A stretch of DNA of 48,888 nt from an uncultured bacterium (GTDB lineage Bacteria; Bacillota; Negativicutes; Acidaminococcales; Acidaminococcaceae), in contig CAJMQS010000014.1 in NCBI GenBank assembly GCA_905215645.1, forward strand, positions 1-48,888, written 5' to 3'. Position 1 is the first letter of the stretch; every line of letters starts with the position of its first letter. The notes beneath the pieces are model-generated. The model was not told where the DNA came from and searched no databases. It saw nothing but the letters and a program-made list of their open reading frames with translations. Shown here one piece after another: positions 23,361 to 30,554 of the stretch. Position numbers and translations under genes: made by a program.

Positions 23361-24740
23361 TTACCTCCCAATCCCTCTTCCCTCTTGCCTCTCCACTCTG
23401 CCCTGTTTCTGCTCCAGATCCCGCATCACCCACTGCCAGGCAAACCAGGCAAAAAGACCGGCCACCAGCCAGGCCATGGGGTCGCAGGCGGCAGAGATGG
23501 CGTAGCTGTGGGTGCGCATCCCCACAAGAGCCGTAAGGCCCCGGGCCGCCAGTTCGAACACCCCGCACAAGGTGGGTGCCAGGGCGTACCCCACCCCCTG
23601 CATGGCATTCCGGTAGATGAAGATGCTGCTGAGCGGCAGGTAGAACCACATGGCGATATCCCCGTAGGTCTGGGCCCAGGGCAAAAGGGCCGCCGGGTCT
23701 GCCTCTCCGGAAAAGAAGAAGCCCACCAGGAAGGGCAGCAAAAAGTGGAGCACCACCGCCGCCAAGACCGAATAAAGGACCATCACCCGGAGGGCTTTCT
23801 TGACCCCTTCCCGGATCCGTCCCAGGTCCGCCTTCCCGAAGTTTTGTCCTGCATAGGTGGCCATGGTCTGGCCCATGGAAAGGCACCCCTGGGTCAGCAG
23901 CATGGAGACCTTGGAGGCCGCCGTATAAGCCGCCACCGCCGTGGATCCGAACAGGTTGATGGCCGCCTGGGCGATCATGACCCCGGAGGCAGTGATGGAA
24001 AACTGCAGGGCCATAGGGACCCCCATCCGGAGCTGTTCTTTGGTTTCATACCGGTACAGACCCCAATCCTGGGCTTTGGGCACCAATACCGGCACTTTTT
24101 TCAGGATGTAGGCTACGCACAGGAGCACGGAAATCCCCTGGCTCAGCACCGTAGCCAGGGCCGCCCCGGCCACCCCCATGCCGAACTGGATGATGCACAA
24201 TAGATCCAGCCCCACATTGAGACAGGCGGAAAACACCAGGAAAAACAGCGGTGCTTTGCTGTTCCCCACGGACCGGAGGAACACAGAGGCCATGTTGTAG
24301 AACACATTGGTGAAGAGCCCCTGGAAAATGATGGTGATATAGGTCCGGGCATCGGTCCAGATGTCCGCCGGGGTGTTCATCAGGTCCAGGAGCCAGGGCA
24401 CGGCGGCAGTGCTGAGAAAAGTCATGGCAAGGGACAGGAGTACCGCCAAAAGGGTGCCGTTGGCCACGCTTCGCCGGACCCCAGCCTCATCTTTGGCCCC
24501 GAACCGCTGGGAGGTGAGGATGCCGAACCCGGCAGTGATCCCCAGGGCGAAGCCTAGGACCAGGAACATCAAGGTGCCCGTAGACCCAACCGCCGCCAGG
24601 GCTCCGGCCCCCACATACCGACCCACGATGATCATATCCGCCATGTTGTACAGCTGCTGGAACACGTTGCCGATGAACATGGGGAAAAGAAATTGAAGGA
24701 TCAGGGGAAGAATCGGTCCCCGGGTCATGTCTTTTTGCAT
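23361..24740 (-). CDS. MATE-family efflux transporter
   Basis: This 459-residue integral membrane protein has about 12 hydrophobic segments. It begins MQKDMTRGPILPLILQFLFPMFIGNVFQQLYNMADMIIVGRYVG, the usual MATE/NorM N-terminus, and has the duplicated six-helix layout (second half from about 240). It is of the Firmicute DinF/VmrA-like type that exports cationic compounds with Na+ or H+. The ATG at 24740 has GAGGTG 8 bp upstream. It is first in an operon with the two WYL genes. A role connected with them is not evident; it may simply have been captured. Confidence 0.9.
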   Translation of the reverse strand: MQKDMTRGPILPLILQFLFPMFIGNVFQQLYNMADMIIVGRYVGAGALAAVGSTGTLMFLVLGFALGITAGFGILTSQRFGAKDEAGVRRSVANGTLLAVLLSLAMTFLSTAAVPWLLDLMNTPADIWTDARTYITIIFQGLFTNVFYNMASVFLRSVGNSKAPLFFLVFSACLNVGLDLLCIIQFGMGVAGAALATVLSQGISVLLCVAYILKKVPVLVPKAQDWGLYRYETKEQLRMGVPMALQFSITASGVMIAQAAINLFGSTAVAAYTAASKVSMLLTQGCLSMGQTMATYAGQNFGKADLGRIREGVKKALRVMVLYSVLAAVVLHFLLPFLVGFFFSGEADPAALLPWAQTYGDIAMWFYLPLSSIFIYRNAMQGVGYALAPTLCGVFELAARGLTALVGMRTHSYAISAACDPMAWLVAGLFAWFAWQWVMRDLEQKQGRVERQEGRGIGR

Positions 24741-24763
24741 GGTTGTCACACCTCATAAAAAAA

Positions 24764-24988
24764 GGAGGCTGTTGCGTGAGCAACAGCCCCGTCATATGTC
24801 ATAGGTCATATGTCATACGCCGATGGAAGCCAGCTCTGCTGGCTCTGAATTTAAGGAATCAGTTGATTCATAGAACCAGATTTTGAAATTTCAAAATCAA
24901 TTTGTAAAAAATTGATTTCCAAAAGCGTATGACGTATGACGTCTGACCTATGACGAAGGGGGTGTTGCACGCAACGTGCAACACCCCC
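24764..24988. repeat. Family I repeat element, copy 2 (inverted relative to copy 1)
   Basis: This has the same structure as 19168-19386 but in reverse orientation. The hairpin 24767-24788 (GGCTGTTGC/GCAACAGCC, loop GTGA) and the 14-bp hairpin 24958-24988 (GGGGGTGTTGCACG/CGTGCAACACCCCC) enclose GTCATATGTCATAGG-type repeats and a core with AGCCAGCTCTGCTGGCT and the perfect 20-bp palindrome GATTTTGAAATTTCAAAATC (24879-24898). It lies between lysS and the MATE gene. The two copies bracket the Ro60-like/WYL/MATE block. Confidence 0.87.
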
Positions 24989-24994
24989 TTTTTA

Positions 24995-26980
24995 TCAGCA
25001 CAATTTCGCGCCGGCGGGGATGTGGAGATCCAGCATCAGGAGATGGAGTTTCCGTTCTTCCCCTTCGTTATGTTCCGCGCTGAGCAGCATCCCGCAGGAT
25101 TCGATGCCCATCATCTTCCGGGGCGGCAGGTTCACGATGGCCACACAGGTCTTGCCGATCAGGTCTTCCGGATCGTAGTAGGCCTTGATCCCGCTGAGGA
25201 TGGTCCGGTCGGTGCCGGTACCGTCATCCAAAGTGAATTGGAGCAGCTTCTTGCTCTTGGGCACGGCGAAGCAGTCCTTCACCTTCACCACCCGGAAATC
25301 GCAGTCCGCAAACTTGTCGAAGTCCACATAGTCGGTGAAGAGCGGTTCGATGGTCACGTTGGAGAAGTCGATCTTCTCCGGTGCCGCCGTTTCAAAAGCC
25401 GGTGCGGCAACAGCCGTTTCTGCAGCCACAGGAGCGGCGGCCTTGGCGGCTTCGTTCTTGCCCCCGTCCAAAGGTTTCATGGTGGGGAACAGCAGCACGT
25501 CGCGGATGGATACAGCACCCGTCAGGAACATCACCAAACGGTCGATGCCGATGCCTAAGCCCCCTGTGGGAGGCAGTCCGTGCATCAGGGCATTGATGAA
25601 GTCTTCGTCCATCATGCCGGCTTCGTCATCCCCGGCAGCCCGTTCTTCCACCTGCTTTTCGAACCGTTCCTTCTGGTCCAGAGGGTCGTTCAATTCGGTG
25701 AAGCCGTTGCACAGTTCCCGGCCGAAGATATACCCTTCGAAACGATCGGTAATCTCCGGATCCGCCGCGCTGCTCTTAGCCAGCGGAGAGATTTCCTTGG
25801 GATGGCCAGTGATGAAGATGGGCTGGATCAGGTTCTTTTCCACGAATTCATCGAAGAAAGCGTTGATGATCTTGCCCACGCCCCAGGCGGGTTCCACGGC
25901 AACCCCGGCCTCTTTAGCCATCTGCCGGGCCGCTTCCACGTCCTTGACACCGGTGAAGTCCTTGCCGCTGTATTTCTTCACAGCGTCGATCATGGTCATC
26001 CGGGGCCAGGGACCGGTCAGGTCGATTTCCGTGCCTTCATACTGGATCTTCAGGGTACCCAGGACCTTTTCCGCACAGGTGGTGACGATCTTTTCCGTCA
26101 GGTCCATCATGGTGTTGAAGTCCCCGAAGGCTTCATAGCATTCCAGGGTGGTGAATTCCGGATTGTGTTTGATGTCCATCCCTTCGTTCCGGAATACCCG
26201 GCCCAGTTCGTACACCCGTTCCAGACCGCCCACCACCAGACGCTTCAAATTCAGTTCCGTAGCGATCCGGAGATACAGGTCGATGTCCAGGGCATTGTGA
26301 TGGGTGATGAAGGGCCGTGCAGTGGCGCCCCCGGAGATGGTATTCAGCACAGGGGTCTCCACTTCCAGATAGCCCTGGTCGTCCAGCACCTGCCGGATGC
26401 ATTTGATGATCTGGGTCCGTTTCACGAACACATCCCGGACTTCCGGGTTCACGATCAGATCCACATACCGCTGGCGGTAGCGGATTTCCTTATCTTTCAA
26501 TCCATGCCATTTTTCCGGCAGGGGTTTCAGGGCTTTGGAGAGGAATTCCAGTTTCTGGACACGGATGGAGGGTTCCCCCATATGGGTCTTGAACACAGTG
26601 CCTTCCACTCCCACGATATCTCCGATATCCAGCAGCTTCACCACGCTGTAGGCCTCTTCGCCCATTTCGTCCTTCCGGACGTACAGCTGGATCTTGCCGG
26701 TCTTGTCCTGGAGATCCATGAAACAGGTCTTGCCGTGGCCTCGGATGGCCAGGAGACGGCCGGCCACCTTCACTACGGTGCCGGCTGCTTCCATGGCTTC
26801 CACCTGGTCGTGGACTTCTTTGGTGTGATGGGTCCACTGGTAGGCATGGCCAAAGGGCAGGATACCCTTTTCTTCTAATTTATGCATTTTGTCCAGACGG
26901 ACCTGCATCTGTTCACTGACGTCTTCGTCCGCCAGTGCTTCTTTTTCTACGTCCGGTTGGTTCTTCTTTGCGTCGGACAT
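24995..26980 (-). CDS. lysS: Lysyl-tRNA synthetase fused to a C-terminal tRNA-binding (EMAPII-like) domain
   Basis: This 661-residue class II synthetase charges tRNA-Lys. Residues 1-505 are a complete LysRS: an anticodon-binding OB fold, motif 2 (FRNEGMDIKHNPEFT) and motif 3 (GLGIGIDRLVMFL). An Ala-rich linker (about 509-536) leads to an extra domain at about 548-661 with DCDFRVVKVKDCFAVPKSKKL and NLPPRKMMGIESCGMLLSA. That is the Trbp111/EMAPII domain normally found at the C-terminus of bacterial methionyl-tRNA synthetase. Usual LysRS length is about 495, so this is a real fusion in one frame. It follows greA by 36 bp with GGAGGGG before the ATG. Confidence 0.95.
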   Translation of the reverse strand: MSDAKKNQPDVEKEALADEDVSEQMQVRLDKMHKLEEKGILPFGHAYQWTHHTKEVHDQVEAMEAAGTVVKVAGRLLAIRGHGKTCFMDLQDKTGKIQLYVRKDEMGEEAYSVVKLLDIGDIVGVEGTVFKTHMGEPSIRVQKLEFLSKALKPLPEKWHGLKDKEIRYRQRYVDLIVNPEVRDVFVKRTQIIKCIRQVLDDQGYLEVETPVLNTISGGATARPFITHHNALDIDLYLRIATELNLKRLVVGGLERVYELGRVFRNEGMDIKHNPEFTTLECYEAFGDFNTMMDLTEKIVTTCAEKVLGTLKIQYEGTEIDLTGPWPRMTMIDAVKKYSGKDFTGVKDVEAARQMAKEAGVAVEPAWGVGKIINAFFDEFVEKNLIQPIFITGHPKEISPLAKSSAADPEITDRFEGYIFGRELCNGFTELNDPLDQKERFEKQVEERAAGDDEAGMMDEDFINALMHGLPPTGGLGIGIDRLVMFLTGAVSIRDVLLFPTMKPLDGGKNEAAKAAAPVAAETAVAAPAFETAAPEKIDFSNVTIEPLFTDYVDFDKFADCDFRVVKVKDCFAVPKSKKLLQFTLDDGTGTDRTILSGIKAYYDPEDLIGKTCVAIVNLPPRKMMGIESCGMLLSAEHNEGEERKLHLLMLDLHIPAGAKLC

Positions 26981-27016
26981 GAAACCCCTCCTGCTTCTTT
27001 CTTTTTCTTCCCGTCT

Positions 27017-27535
27017 TTATTTTGCAGCCTTGTCCGCTGCCTTCTTCTTGGTGCCGGGCCGGCTCACAGATACGATCTTATAATCCAGTTCCCCGATGGG
27101 AGTGGTGACCTTCACCACAGCGCCCACCTTTTGCCCCAGGATGGCTTTGCCCACCGGAGATTCATTGGAGATCCGGGGCGGTTCCGCCATGGGGTCCGCT
27201 TCCGTGGTCCCTACGACCGTATATTCTTCCTGATCATGGGTCTCCATGTCTTCGATCTTCACCTTGCAGCCCAGAGAAACCACGTTCTTGGTGATTTCAG
27301 AATCCTTGATGACCTTGGCATTGCGGATCATGTTTTCCAGGGTCAGGATCCGGCCTTCCACAAAGGCCTGTTCATTCTTGGCATCATCATATTCGGAGTT
27401 TTCGCTGATATCACCATAGGAAATGGCGACCTTCAGCCGTTCGGCAACCTGCTGCCGTTTTTCAGAACGGAGATAATCCAGTTCATCTTCTAATTTTTTG
27501 AGACCTTCTTCGGTCAGGATTGTTTGCTCAGCCAT
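27017..27535 (-). CDS. greA: Transcription elongation factor GreA
   Basis: This 172-residue factor stimulates RNA cleavage in backtracked RNA polymerase. The N-terminal coiled coil (LTEEGLKKLEDELDYLRSEKR) has the tip acidic residues DISENSEYDDAKNEQ, and the C-terminal FKBP-like domain shows ISNESPVGKAILGQKVG. About a dozen extra residues rich in Lys/Ala extend the C-terminus beyond the usual 158. The greA-lysS order is common in Firmicutes. It sits behind a perfect promoter. Confidence 0.97.
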   Translation of the reverse strand: MAEQTILTEEGLKKLEDELDYLRSEKRQQVAERLKVAISYGDISENSEYDDAKNEQAFVEGRILTLENMIRNAKVIKDSEITKNVVSLGCKVKIEDMETHDQEEYTVVGTTEADPMAEPPRISNESPVGKAILGQKVGAVVKVTTPIGELDYKIVSVSRPGTKKKAADKAAK

Positions 27536-27583
27536 ATTTCACGACTCCTTTATAGGCTTATTGGCTTTTGCCATATCTTGTAA

Positions 27584-27612
27584 ATTATAGATTTTTACAG
27601 GGCTTTTGTCAA
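27584..27612 (-). promoter_or_regulatory. Consensus sigma-A promoter of greA-lysS
   Basis: On the minus strand a perfect TTGACA (27612-27607), a 17-bp spacer and a perfect TATAAT (27589-27584), about 50 bp before greA. This is the best promoter in the window. Confidence 0.9.
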
Positions 27613-27639
27613 TGGGAGGGGCCCCGCTGGGGCGGGATC

Positions 27640-27945
27640 CAAGAACCGGCCCTTCGGGCCTTTCAAAGGTCAGATTTAAGAAGTCAGACCGGCCCTTCGG
27701 GCCTTTCAGATTACAGATTTAATAAGAAGTCAGACCGGCCCTGACGGGCCTTTCAGAAGTCAGATTTAAGCTTGTTGGCGATGAGCAGGACGGACCTGCA
27801 TCTAAGCCGAACAAAGCTGACGTCTGACGTCTCAAGGCCCGTCAGGGCCGTTTCTGACTTCTTTTATGATGTCTCAAGGCCCGTCAGGGCCGTATCTGAC
27901 TTCTTGTCATGACGTCTCAAGGCCCTCTGGGCCAGGGCAGACGTT
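27640..27945. repeat. Family II repeat, copy A (three-layer ends)
   Basis: Three left units each contain a GGCCC...GGGCC palindrome in the frame AAGTCAGACC...TTTCAGA (around 27647-27665, 27679-27710, 27725-27755). They are followed by a core with AAGCTTGTTGGCGATGAGCA and AAGCTGACGTCTGACGT (27768-27830). Three inverted right units (CTCAAGGCC...GGCCGTTTCTGACTTCTT type) lie around 27831-27862, 27872-27905 and 27916-27935. Left and right units are near-perfect inverted copies. No gene is present here apart from the nuclease remnant that begins after it. Confidence 0.85.
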
Positions 27946-27985
27946 TTCATTAAGATCTTTTCCAACACTTTCTGCTATCCTGAAA

Positions 27986-28542
27986 ATGCTTCCCTGTCTG
28001 GAAGGAACTCTTTGCCACAGTGTTAAAGATTATTGCCGTGCAACTGCCTGCGCCCTCTACAGTTCGGTGCTCTGAACTCTGCACTTTTTCCTTATCACCC
28101 CAAATATGATAAAATGGATTATGATATGGTGTCCATGATGCTGATTTGCTTAGGGCAGCCGGACAGAAAGCAGGAAGATATCATCCACCTGCTCAGTGTT
28201 CTTTTGTCCACAGAAATGGACCCTGATGTAAAGAAAGAGATCTTGGAACGGGAATATGATATTCCCATGACCGTTGAGATGAAAAAGGAGGCGGAGACCA
28301 TGTGCGGTATCGGACACGCCATTGCGAGAAAGAACTTGGAAAAGGGGATAGAACAAGGCCTTGAAAAAGGCCGCTTGGAAAAGGGGATAGAACAAGGCCT
28401 TGAAAAAGGCCGCCTGGAAGAACGGGAAGCCAACATTATTGCCATGCTGAAAGAAAAGGTCCCCATGGCGACCATTTCCCGGATCACCCATTATTCCCTG
28501 GACCAGATCCAGAAACTGGGGAAATTGCATGGGGTGCTGTAA
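27986..28542 (+). pseudogene. Deletion derivative of the Rpn-like nuclease gene
   Basis: A short segment reading MLPCLEGTLCHSV matches residues 54-66 of the intact protein at 28873-29892. After a small unrelated stretch the match resumes from KYDKMDYDMVSMM to the C-terminal GKLHGVL. The part encoding the PD-(D/E)XK catalytic core (about residues 67-190) is missing. The C-terminal coiled-coil block with tandem KGIEQGLEKGRLE units is kept and even duplicated. It could still express a catalytic-less protein of up to 169 residues from 28033, but no convincing ribosome site is seen. It is flanked on both sides by family II repeats. Confidence 0.8.
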
Positions 28543-28557
28543 GTAGGATAGCCCTTA

Positions 28558-28745
28558 ATAAGAATTCAGACCGGCCCTGACGGGCCTTTCAGATGGCAGA
28601 CGTCAGATTGACCCGCAATAAACAAATCGGTCCTGCTGCTAGACTGGACAAAGCTGACGTCTGACGTCTCAAGGCCCCCCTGGGGCCGTATCTGACTTCT
28701 ATTTATGCCGTCTCAAGGCCCGTCAGGGCCGTTTCTGACTTCTTG
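28558..28745. repeat. Family II repeat, copy B (core type beta)
   Basis: One left palindromic unit (28561-28591), a different core with GACCCGCAATAAACAAATCG and TGCTGCTAGACTGGACAAAG (28609-28665), and two right units (28667-28700, 28711-28744). The last part of the core, AAGCTGACGTCTGACGTCTC, is shared with the other copies. It separates the nuclease remnant from the intact nuclease gene. Confidence 0.85.
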
Positions 28746-28872
28746 TTTCTCTCTTACAACACTTTTTTCCACTTAATGACGGTCTTTTTCCACCCAGGAA
28801 GGAAGTTCTTGTTTCTTGACGAATGGTATCACCATTGAACCCTTGCAAATTTTATAGAAAGATGGTGATTCC

Positions 28873-29892
28873 ATGAAAATCTCTACCACTGTTGCCCATG
28901 ATCTGGACACGTGGCAGGAAGAACAAGCATTGGATGCCGCCTGCTGCCGGCTCCTGGCCAACAAAATCATTTTGGCCCACATCCTCCAGGGCTGTCTTCC
29001 AGAATACGAGCATTGTTCCATCCCGGAACTGCTCCCCTGTCTGGAAGGTACCCCTGCAGTCTGTTCTGTAGCTGTGGATCAGGATGTCCAGGATCCGGGA
29101 CGCATCAGAGGCGAAAACACGGCGGACAAAAGCATCAAGGAAGGAAATGTGAATTTCGACATCCTATTTTCGGCGCGTACTCCTGATGGCAAGGAATCCC
29201 GGCAGATTTTCATCAACGTGGAAAGTCAGAATGACTGGAACCCGGGCTATCCCCTGCTGAAACGGGCTGTCTATTACTGTGGAAGGCTGCTTTCCCGTCA
29301 GAAAGGGATTGTCTTCCAGAATTCCGACTACCAGAAACTCCAGAAGGTCTATTCCCTCTGGATCTGTCTGGACCCTCCAAAGCCCAAACAGAACACCCTG
29401 ACTTCTTTCCACATGATGGAAGAAAATTTGGTGGGCAACGCCAAATATGATAAAATGAATTATGATATGGTGTCCATGATGATGATTTGCCTGGGACAGC
29501 CGGACAGCAGGCAGGAGGATATTATCCACCTGCTCAGCGTCCTTCTGTCCACAGAAATGGACCCTGACGTGAAGAAACAAATCCTGGAACGGGAATACGA
29601 CATTCCCCTGACCGTAGAGATGAAAAAGGAGGCGGAAACCATGTGCGGTATCGGACACGCCATTGCGAGAAAGAACTTGGAAAAGGGGATAGAACAAGGC
29701 CTTGAAAAAGGCCGCCTGGAAGGAAAACAGGAAGGCCGTTTGGAAGGTCGTTTGGAAGGCCGCCAAGAAGAACGGGAATCCAACATTCTTGCCATGCTGA
29801 AAGAAAAGATCCCCATGGAGACCATTTCCCGGATCACCCATTATTCCCTGGACCAGATCCAGGAACTGGGGAAATTGCATGGGGTGCTGTAA
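28873..29892 (+). CDS. Rpn/PD-(D/E)XK nuclease-family (putative transposase-related) protein
   Basis: This 339-residue protein belongs to the Rpn/transposase_31-like group. The nuclease region has VNFDILF (about 93-99) followed by RQIFINVESQND (about 110-121), giving the D...(E)xQ variant of the PD-(D/E)XK site, and a YPLLKRAVYYCGRLLSRQ helix. The C-terminus (about 270-320) is made of tandem Gly-spaced charged units (LEKGIEQGLEKGRLEGKQEG) and a terminal helix-turn-helix-like IPMETISRITHYSLDQIQEL. E. coli Rpn proteins promote recombination; many relatives are multicopy. Here the gene, its truncated sister and family II repeats alternate, which suggests that gene and repeats move or amplify together. 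Confidence 0.8.
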   Translation: MKISTTVAHDLDTWQEEQALDAACCRLLANKIILAHILQGCLPEYEHCSIPELLPCLEGTPAVCSVAVDQDVQDPGRIRGENTADKSIKEGNVNFDILFSARTPDGKESRQIFINVESQNDWNPGYPLLKRAVYYCGRLLSRQKGIVFQNSDYQKLQKVYSLWICLDPPKPKQNTLTSFHMMEENLVGNAKYDKMNYDMVSMMMICLGQPDSRQEDIIHLLSVLLSTEMDPDVKKQILEREYDIPLTVEMKKEAETMCGIGHAIARKNLEKGIEQGLEKGRLEGKQEGRLEGRLEGRQEERESNILAMLKEKIPMETISRITHYSLDQIQELGKLHGVL

Positions 29893-29910
29893 GTAGGATA
29901 GCCTTTAATA

Positions 29911-30117
29911 AGAAGTCAGAACGGCCCTGACGGGCCTTTCAGATGTCAGATTTAAGAAGTCAGACCGGCCCTTGCGGGCCTTTCAGATGGCAGACATAAG
30001 CTTGTTGGCGATGAGCAGGACGGACCTGCATCTAAGCCGAACAAAGCTGACGTCTGACGTCTCAAGGCCCGTCAGGGCCGTTTCTGACTTCTTGTTATGA
30101 CGTCTTAAGGCCCTCTG
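29911..30117. repeat. Family II repeat, copy C
   Basis: Two left palindromic units (29912-29945, 29955-29990), a core of type alpha with AAGCTTGTTGGCGATGAGCA (29998-30060), and two right units. The outer right unit is incomplete: it stops at CTTAAGGCCCTCTGGA, where the family III element begins. It lies 18 bp after the stop of the nuclease gene. Confidence 0.83.
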
Positions 30118-30119
30118 GA

Positions 30120-30444
30120 CGGCCGGGACGGGCTCCCCTGCGGGAAGCCCCTACCACGTTGGAGTCAGAGGCTCTCATTTAATCGGCTGGACGAGATTTC
30201 CGTGAGTACCGGCGTGGGCGGAATGACCGGGTGGCACGGCTTCGCCGGCCTGGGTCATCCCCTACGGATTCCTGCCGGACACCCGGTTATGATCCGTAGG
30301 TGCGGTTCAAGACTTTTGCCCCTGGCAAAATGTCGCCAGAACCGCCCGTGCACCGGGGGTACGATACACATCGAACCTCCCTGCCTCCCCGGTCCCTCGA
30401 CCCTGACGCGGTAGGGGCGAGCCGAAGGCCCGCCCGTCCCGGCC
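30120..30444. repeat. Family III element with terminal inverted repeats
   Basis: The left end, GGCCGGGACGGGC...GCCCCTACC (30121-30154), recurs inverted at 30410-30444 (GGTAGGGGCG...GCCCGTCCCGGCC). The interior holds an inverted repeat CCTACGGAT/ATCCGTAGG (30260-30302), a hairpin TTTTGCC-CCT-GGCAAAA (30315-30331), and no convincing open reading frame. A partial copy lies at 16724-16759. It looks like a non-autonomous mobile element or a highly structured RNA. Confidence 0.6.
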
Positions 30445-30517
30445 TGCGGTTTTCCCACATTCAAAGCCATCTGCCCCCCGGCAGATGGTCTCCATATTTA
30501 CATCGACTCCCCTTCTC

Positions 30518-30548
30518 TAAAAAATGGACCCTCTTTCCAGAAGGTCCG
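30518..30548 (-). terminator. Intrinsic terminator of the restriction-modification operon
   Basis: On the minus strand a 9-bp stem (GGACCTTCT/AGAGGGTCC) with a GGAA tetraloop is followed by ATTTTTT, just after the stop at 30555. Confidence 0.85.
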
Positions 30549-30554
30549 TTTTCT

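Noticed and set aside
24958..24994. Dedicated terminator of lysS
   Set aside because: The hairpin is strong, but on the minus strand only two T residues follow it; the T-run is on the plus-strand side. It is better treated as the border of the family I element, though it may still stop transcription.
27640..27945. Possible CRISPR array in the regularly spaced palindromic units
   Set aside because: Units are inverted on the two sides of a core, spacers are short and not unique, and no cas genes are present.
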